A DNA stretch of 31,851 nucleotides from Stramenopiles sp. TOSAG23-2 (taxonomy: Eukaryota; Sar). Shown piece by piece: positions 26,720 through 31,851 of the stretch; positions within the stretch are counted from its first letter, which is position 1, and every line of letters starts with the position of its first letter. The notes below the pieces were generated by a model. That model made no database searches. It worked only from the letters and a program-made list of their open reading frames with translations, and was not told the origin of the DNA. The translations under genes were made by a program, and so were the position numbers. The stretch is from contig LT649366.1 of NCBI GenBank assembly GCA_900128395.1, forward strand, positions 1 to 31,851, written 5' to 3'.

Positions 26720-28612
26720 ATGAACGAAATTGCCAAGCCCTTGGGCAAGGTTAACCCAGTTATACCTAATAATAAACAATTAAAAAAAAGAAAATATATT
26801 AGAATATTACATGCACCATCATCATCACCAGATACACCACAACAGCCACCAAAATTACCTTCGCATCAGCAACGTATACTAATTACAAAATACAAAAAAG
26901 GATCACGTGTTAACAAGTCCAGAAGAATAAGAGCAACAACAACAACGACAAATGATCCAAAGCAACAACAACCATCAGAAGAAGGTGATAGTAATTATTA
27001 TAATTACAACCATAATAATAATAATAATAATAATAACAACAACAACAACAATAGTCAAACAAGTTCTACTATGGAAGATGCGTGGTTATGTCAAAATTGT
27101 ACGGAGTTTCCTAATTATCATCATTTATGTTCAAATTGTGGTCGTGCAAGACATTTTGCAGAAAATGTAAATAGAGCAATTGATTCTATTATGTCGGAGC
27201 AATCTGAATTAAAACGTGGCGAGTTGCTACCAAATGACCCAACGCAAAAAAGAACAGGATATGTATATGAAGAACAATGTGAACGACATGAAGATCCAGA
27301 TACCAATTCACATAAAATCCACCCGGAAAGACCTGGTAGAACAAAAGCAATACATGCACGTTTAAATGCACAAGGTTTGATAAATAGATGTGAACGTGTT
27401 CCATCAAGACAAGCAGAGGAACATGAATTATGCAAAATACATCCATATGAACATGTTAAACGTGTACAACATTGGAGTAGTGAAAATAATTCCGGGTTAT
27501 ATGAAGGTGATAAACCGGAAAGTAGCGATGTATATGTAAATCAAAGCTCTGCATTGTCTGCAGCATTATCTGCTGGTTGCGTAATTAGTATTACAGAGAA
27601 AGTTGCAAAAGGTGAATTATCAAATGGAATTGCAAATGTTCGACCACCTGGACATCATGCGGAAGAATCTGAAGCAATGGGTTTTTGTTTTTATAATAAT
27701 GTTGCTGTTGCAGCTAAAATGGCACAAGAAATAAATGGAATACATAAAATATTAATTGTAGATTGGGATATACATCATGGAAATGCAACTGAAAATCAAT
27801 TTTTAAATGATCCGAACGTGATGTATATATCCTTGCATCGGTATGAACATGGTAATTTTTATCCTGGATCTGGTAATCCACGTGTAGTTGGTACGGGTCG
27901 TGGTGCTGGGCATAATATAAATATTGCATGGCCACATGGTGGAGTTGGTGATATTGAATATTTGGCAGCATTTTACCATGTTATCATGCCAATTGCAACC
28001 ATGTTTGCACCAGATCTCGTACTTATATCTGCTGGATTTGATTCAGCTGATGGTGATCCATTAGGTGGATGCAGTGTTTCCCCTGCTGGTTTTGCACATA
28101 TGACTGGAATGTTAAAAAGTTTAGCACGTGGTCGATTGGTATTATGTTTAGAAGGTGGATATAATATGCGTAGTATTGCACATAGTATGGAAGCATGTGC
28201 ACGTGTATTATTAGGCGATGCTCCGATGCCACCAATTGTTGAAAAACCACCATCTACACATGTCATGAAAGCAATTTTTGAAACATTTCAATACCATCAA
28301 CCATATTGGAGTATCTTGGGACATCTTGGTATGCAAACGCAACCATCAAATCGTATGCAAAATATGTGGGGTGGTTCCATGCGATATAATGGAGTTGGTA
28401 TTGGAAATACAGGTGGATTTATTGGTCCAAGTGGTAATAGCTATAATCCAAAAGCATTAGAAAATGGCAATGGTGGTAATCACGATGATGATGATGATAA
28501 TAATAATAATAGTGATAAGAAAAAAAAACGTAAAGCATATAAAAAAGTGAAAACAAAGAAAAAAAGATTAAAAATTGTTAGTCGATGGATGAAAATGAAG
28601 AAGAAAGGGTAG
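26720..28612 (+). CDS. Class II histone deacetylase with RanBP2-type zinc finger
   Basis: 630 residues. A basic, low-complexity N-terminus includes 13 consecutive Asn (99-111). A RanBP2-type zinc finger follows: W122-x-C124-x2-C127...C137-x2-C140. The deacetylase domain (about 195-510) has RPPGHHAEE (His312, His313), DWDIHHGN (348-355; Asp350 and His352 as zinc ligands), GFDSADGDPLGG (Asp441 third ligand) and LEGGYN with catalytic Tyr481, so the active site is complete and of the Tyr type, unlike the His of animal class IIa enzymes. The zinc finger plus class II domain matches the architecture of plant HDA15. It removes acetyl groups from histones or other proteins. The C-terminus is Asp/Asn then Lys-rich, with KKKKRKAYKKVKTKKKR as a likely nuclear signal. 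Confidence 0.94.
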   Translation: MNEIAKPLGKVNPVIPNNKQLKKRKYIRILHAPSSSPDTPQQPPKLPSHQQRILITKYKKGSRVNKSRRIRATTTTTNDPKQQQPSEEGDSNYYNYNHNNNNNNNNNNNNNSQTSSTMEDAWLCQNCTEFPNYHHLCSNCGRARHFAENVNRAIDSIMSEQSELKRGELLPNDPTQKRTGYVYEEQCERHEDPDTNSHKIHPERPGRTKAIHARLNAQGLINRCERVPSRQAEEHELCKIHPYEHVKRVQHWSSENNSGLYEGDKPESSDVYVNQSSALSAALSAGCVISITEKVAKGELSNGIANVRPPGHHAEESEAMGFCFYNNVAVAAKMAQEINGIHKILIVDWDIHHGNATENQFLNDPNVMYISLHRYEHGNFYPGSGNPRVVGTGRGAGHNINIAWPHGGVGDIEYLAAFYHVIMPIATMFAPDLVLISAGFDSADGDPLGGCSVSPAGFAHMTGMLKSLARGRLVLCLEGGYNMRSIAHSMEACARVLLGDAPMPPIVEKPPSTHVMKAIFETFQYHQPYWSILGHLGMQTQPSNRMQNMWGGSMRYNGVGIGNTGGFIGPSGNSYNPKALENGNGGNHDDDDDNNNNSDKKKKRKAYKKVKTKKKRLKIVSRWMKMKKKG

Positions 28613-28787
28613 GAGAGAGAGAGTGTGTGTGTGTGTGTGTATGTGTGTAGAGAGAGAAATAGAAAACATGGTGCTTTTAATATTTAAATATAGAGTTTTA
28701 CACATAGATCTCATAAATAAATAATATACGAAACTTTCGGTAATGATGTGTTAAAATGTGTTATACACACGTATGATACAATATTTT
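28613..28787. other. Convergent gap with GA-GT microsatellite
   Basis: Directly behind the HDAC stop: GA units (28613-28622), nine GT units (28623-28640) and a further GTGTGT after AT. On the other strand, downstream of the HAD gene stop, a short GTGTGTATA element is present (28763-28774 region). Confidence 0.8.
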
Positions 28788-29792
28788 TTACAATTTACTC
28801 TTGTTGTTACCTTGTTGTTGATATTTCATATCATTTGTTAAATAATCATTAATGAAATATGCAATTGCATGTTCATCATTTGTTTTTGGTAATACATATT
28901 GTACTAAATTTTTTATCATTGGTATTGCATTATTCACACATATACTTATATTTGCATTGTTTAACATTTCTGCATCGTTTGAACCATCACCAATTGCTAT
29001 GCAATCGATCTCATTTACATTATTATTATTAATATTATTATTATTCTCGTGTTTCAATATGTCCAAAACTTTTAAAATTGTTTTAGCTTTTGAAGTCCCT
29101 TTTCTTTTTAAATTTACACAACCTTCTGACAAATCACGACTATCCAAACCACCTAGTCCTGCATCGATTTCATTTTCAAGACCAATTTGTTTAATAATAT
29201 TTTCAACTATTGGAAGAAATGTTGTCGATTTAACTCCACGTTTTAATATAAATACTTGAGCAACTTCCTCACGAGGTTTACCAAGTACTTTCGTTTCTTC
29301 TTCAAAAAATTTTTCAATTAAATAAATACATCGTTCTTTATTTGGCGTATTTCTACTATTGTCTCCAATCGATGCCAGGTCACTGTTAAACTTATGGAAT
29401 TTAGGTGATGAATATGCAGATGAATCGCCAAAGTCAATCCAATATTCAAACATGTCATTGTTTTCATCATTGTATACCGTTCGTAATTCACGTGCTATAT
29501 TTGCAATGAATTTTCCTGTCATAAAAGAGGATAACTCGTTTTGTATTTTCCATTGTAAATTATGTTTCATACGTCTTGCAACAATTGTACCACCGGCTGC
29601 TGTTAAAAAATTGCATCCATATCCTACTGATTTCGAATGTTCCAATGCAGAATTAAAGGGCTGACCAGTAGCAAACATGCATAAATTTCCTATAGAAGTC
29701 CATTTATTCAATGCTTCCTTGTTTGGAATTGTTATTTTACCTTTTGAATTCAACGTCGTTCCATCTAAGTCTAACGCTAATAATTTTACCAT
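28788..29792 (-). CDS. HAD-superfamily hydrolase, Cof-like phosphatase
   Basis: 334 residues beginning MVKLLALDLDGTTLNSKGKI: HAD motif I DLDGT with nucleophile Asp8 and Asp10. Motif II is ATGQPF (Thr/Gly after a hydrophobic strand), motif III a Lys near SKAKTILKVLD, and motif IV GDGSNDAEML (268-277; Asp269, Asp273). The cap between motifs II and III is of the large C2 type with AAGGT. This arrangement fits the Cof/YbiV-like subfamily of sugar- or nucleotide-phosphate phosphatases. An Asn-rich loop interrupts the region before motif IV (about residues 249-260), as in other proteins of this locus. No targeting peptide. Substrate is not assignable. Confidence 0.92.
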   Translation of the reverse strand: MVKLLALDLDGTTLNSKGKITIPNKEALNKWTSIGNLCMFATGQPFNSALEHSKSVGYGCNFLTAAGGTIVARRMKHNLQWKIQNELSSFMTGKFIANIARELRTVYNDENNDMFEYWIDFGDSSAYSSPKFHKFNSDLASIGDNSRNTPNKERCIYLIEKFFEEETKVLGKPREEVAQVFILKRGVKSTTFLPIVENIIKQIGLENEIDAGLGGLDSRDLSEGCVNLKRKGTSKAKTILKVLDILKHENNNNINNNNVNEIDCIAIGDGSNDAEMLNNANISICVNNAIPMIKNLVQYVLPKTNDEHAIAYFINDYLTNDMKYQQQGNNKSKL

Positions 29793-30469
29793 TTTATAAA
29801 AATGTAATTATTTTAATAATATATATATATATATATATATTGTTGAATATTTTTTTCGTATACATTTATATTATATATATTATGTATAAATCTCGTATAT
29901 ATTGCAATATGTATACGTGTGTGTGTATTTATTTGCCGTAGAATATTGTTTTTATTTTTTCGATTATATCTATTGTATGTGGGTTACTATATAGATATGT
30001 ATTACATATATTAATTATAATATGGGTATATTAATAAATGATAGATATTATAAAATAAATAAATGAAGAACAAAAAAAATGAACAAAAAACCTTTAATAA
30101 ATACAAAAACAATTGTTTTAAATCATACACACTCTTTTACACAATCAACCCTCTCGTTGTGTAATTTCTCTTTTTTACTTTTGTATGTTTTGTTTTTATA
30201 TATATTCGCTTCTTGTTTGTTATTTTTTTCTGTGTTTTTGTTGTTTACTTCTCTCTCCCGATTTTCAATATATATATATATTATAAATTGAAACAAATAA
30301 TAAATACGCATTTTTCAATATCTATAATCCTCCGGTTGTTCTATTTTGTTTTATTATAATATCCTACATCATACGTATATGATTCACTTATTAGTTTCTT
30401 ATATATTCAATATATATAATATATCACGAGGTATAAATTTCTTATGGCGTTTTGGTTCATAATGTTTTA
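29793..30469. other. Intergenic AT-rich region between HAD and Q/N-rich genes
   Basis: About 680 bases with long TA runs (29819-29840, 30272-30281), a GT tract (29918-29927), and T/C-rich parts (30125-30260). No gene or recognisable RNA. It contains the HAD promoter and the 3' side of the Q/N-rich gene. Confidence 0.5.
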
Positions 30470-31540
30470 TTAATCATTGATATTAATGTTTCCAACTACG
30501 GCATCTACAGAAGCAACAGTTGTATCAGTTGGTACATTATTTGTAGCAACAACTGGTGGTGGTGGTGATTGTTGTTGTTGCTCCGCGGATATTGCTGGTG
30601 TTGTTATGCCTCCTAATGATGGTTGCGGAAGTTGTTGCATTCCTCCCATCATTAAATTTGGATTACCTAAGCCTGTGCCATACATCATATTGTTGCCTGG
30701 GCCACCACTCATCATCATCATTGCATTATGTGACATGTAGGATACGGCTTTCCAATTGTTTCTTCCTCGTCGATGTGGTACAACATGGACACGAGCAGAT
30801 TCACCTAATTGTGGTGGCCATAACTGATGACGTTCTGCAACTGCTTTGGATACGTAAATGTCACCATTCATAATACAAAACGATTCAAAAATACGTGTAA
30901 CTTGACCTTCAAACGGTTGTGGCGGTTGGCGTGGTGGATAATTATTTTGTTGAAATTGATTTGGTCGGTTTTGTTGCATGCGATCACCACCAGCACCACT
31001 AGCACCAGCACCAGCAAAATTCATCATTCCTCCTCCCATATTGCTTCCCATCATATTGCCATTTCCACCATTATTACCACTCCATGATGACCTATTACCA
31101 ATCATTGGGGATTGTTGTTGTTGCATCAATCCACCACCCATAAACATTTGTTGTGGTTGTTGTTGATTTTGTTGCTGTTGCGATTGCATCATCATACTAT
31201 TATTATTTATATTATTCATTGCTGGATAATTATTATTGCCACCACCCATCATACCTCCACGTTGTTGATAAAATTGTTGTTGTTGCTGGTTGATCACAGT
31301 TGGTGGTTGTATAACAATATCTAAAGTGCTATCCGAACGATATGAAACAGCTTTCCATTTATTTCTACCTTGCATATGTGGTACAGTAGCAACATGGACA
31401 CCATTTCCTAATTGCGGTGGCCATTTTTCATTGCGCTCAACAACTGCTTTTGAGACGTAAATATCTGAATTAACAATGCAAAATTTTGGAAATACTCTTG
31501 TAACATTACCTTTACGTGTTTGCTCGTCGACTACCACCAC
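30470..31540 (-). CDS. Q/N/M-rich protein with two copies of a 61-residue OB-like domain
   Basis: About 357 codons are open. Two similar domains, roughly 64% identical by eye, each contain V-T-R-x-F, FCI-x-N-x-DIYVSKAV, WPPQLG and GRN-x-WKAVSY. They are separated by about 130 residues rich in Gln, Asn, Met and Gly (prion-like), and the C-terminus is Gln/Pro-rich. The domain pattern, with alternating strands and a final GWKA-type strand, suggests a small nucleic-acid-binding beta barrel (cold-shock or S1-like), but this is only an inference. The protein could be an RNA-binding granule component. No in-frame ATG exists before the first domain; an acceptor-like TATTTTAG sits at 31540, so a 5' exon is missing, or a non-AUG codon such as GTG/TTG is used. 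Upstream space to eL31 is only about 120 bases. Confidence 0.7.
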   Translation of the reverse strand: MVVVDEQTRKGNVTRVFPKFCIVNSDIYVSKAVVERNEKWPPQLGNGVHVATVPHMQGRNKWKAVSYRSDSTLDIVIQPPTVINQQQQQFYQQRGGMMGGGNNNYPAMNNINNNSMMMQSQQQQNQQQPQQMFMGGGLMQQQQSPMIGNRSSWSGNNGGNGNMMGSNMGGGMMNFAGAGASGAGGDRMQQNRPNQFQQNNYPPRQPPQPFEGQVTRIFESFCIMNGDIYVSKAVAERHQLWPPQLGESARVHVVPHRRGRNNWKAVSYMSHNAMMMMSGGPGNNMMYGTGLGNPNLMMGGMQQLPQPSLGGITTPAISAEQQQQSPPPPVVATNNVPTDTTVASVDAVVGNININD

Positions 31541-31664
31541 TAAAATACAACTTTTTTATAAACACATCAAAAAAAATAATCAAATTTTAATTTATAAAAT
31601 TACAATTTTTATACTTTCTTTTTTTTTTATAATAACAAAACTATTGGGTGTGATAATATATAAT

Positions 31665-31851
31665 TTATTCTGCAGTTCGTACGTTTTCTGTGGAAAGAAA
31701 TTTAAAACTGTCAACTTCAACTACGGATACGTGTGTATACAATTTCTCATCTGCTTCTTCATCTTCGTTTTTCCTTCTGGACAAACGTACACGTACTCTG
31801 TATGGTACATTTCTGATTCCTTTACTCCATACATATTTGTTTAATGCGGTA
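31665..31851 (-). CDS. RPL31: Ribosomal protein eL31, C-terminal part (runs off the window edge)
   Basis: An open frame of 61 codons enters from the right edge and stops at TAA 31665. It reads [20 protein letters not shown], then [20 protein letters not shown] and ends [11 protein letters not shown]. This matches the conserved C-terminal half of eukaryotic large-subunit protein eL31, including the LNK-x-VW-x-KGIRNVP signature. The 5' half lies outside the window. eL31 sits near the polypeptide exit tunnel of the 60S subunit. The stop is only about 120 bases before the Q/N-rich gene on the same strand. Confidence 0.95.
   Translation of the reverse strand, partial: TALNKYVWSKGIRNVPYRVRVRLSRRKNEDEEADEKLYTHVSVVEVDSFKFLSTENVRTAE

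Noticed and set aside
31476-31844. 122-codon plus-strand open frame at the right edge
   Set aside because: It covers the antisense of eL31 and the start of the Q/N-rich gene; eL31 is unmistakable on the minus strand.
1-31851. CRISPR array, bacterial operons or prophage
   Set aside because: No regularly spaced repeats or operon structure; gene content and spacing are eukaryotic.

Overview
The window is nuclear DNA from a microbial eukaryote with an AT-rich genome. Intergenic DNA is dominated by A/T runs and microsatellites. Genes are compact, mostly a single open exon, carry Asn/Gln/Ser runs, and lie on both strands without operons. The gene set is typically eukaryotic: a cap m6Am methyltransferase, a class II histone deacetylase with a RanBP2 zinc finger, an LSMT/SETD3-type SET protein, PGM2-type phosphoglucomutase, ribosomal protein eL31 and a TRP-like membrane domain. 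The TRP-like piece and the mix of families suggest a stramenopile, possibly a diatom relative. That placement is an inference; no marker here settles it.

Layout. 0.4-4.1 kb (+): a secreted SGNH/GDSL hydrolase and a membrane-anchored protein ending in a GH19 (phage/bacterial endolysin-like) domain. 4.4-8.6 kb (-): a membrane-anchored SET protein with C-terminal Tudor-like domains and a prolyl-4-hydroxylase-like dioxygenase. 9.2-11.1 kb: a DUF1810-like protein (+) and a TauD-type dioxygenase (-). 11.6-14.9 kb (+): a fucosyltransferase-like type II membrane protein with a fresh 52-residue internal duplication, then an MFS transporter. 15.2-18.6 kb: phosphoglucomutase (-) and a short-chain dehydrogenase (+). 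18.6-20.7 kb: no intact gene except a small HNH ORF, with several coding-like scraps, hairpins and simple repeats. 20.7-23.2 kb: PCIF1/CAPAM (+) facing a PDZ protein (-). 23.2-26.1 kb: a debris region on the minus strand with ORF fragments, a truncated TRP-like C-terminus and three exact tandem duplications of 139, 113 and 96 bp. 26.7-31.9 kb: RanBP2-HDAC (+), then HAD phosphatase, a Q/N/M-rich twin-domain protein and the 3' end of eL31 (all -).

There is no evident shared pathway. SET-Tudor, HDAC and CAPAM are chromatin or RNA modifiers; SGNH hydrolase, GH19 and the fucosyltransferase-like protein belong to the secretory/cell-surface route; PGM, SDR, TauD and HAD are metabolic. The most notable structural signals are the cluster of perfect tandem duplications, sense-strand GT tracts downstream of many stop codons, and the lack of any AUG start for the Q/N-rich gene just behind eL31.
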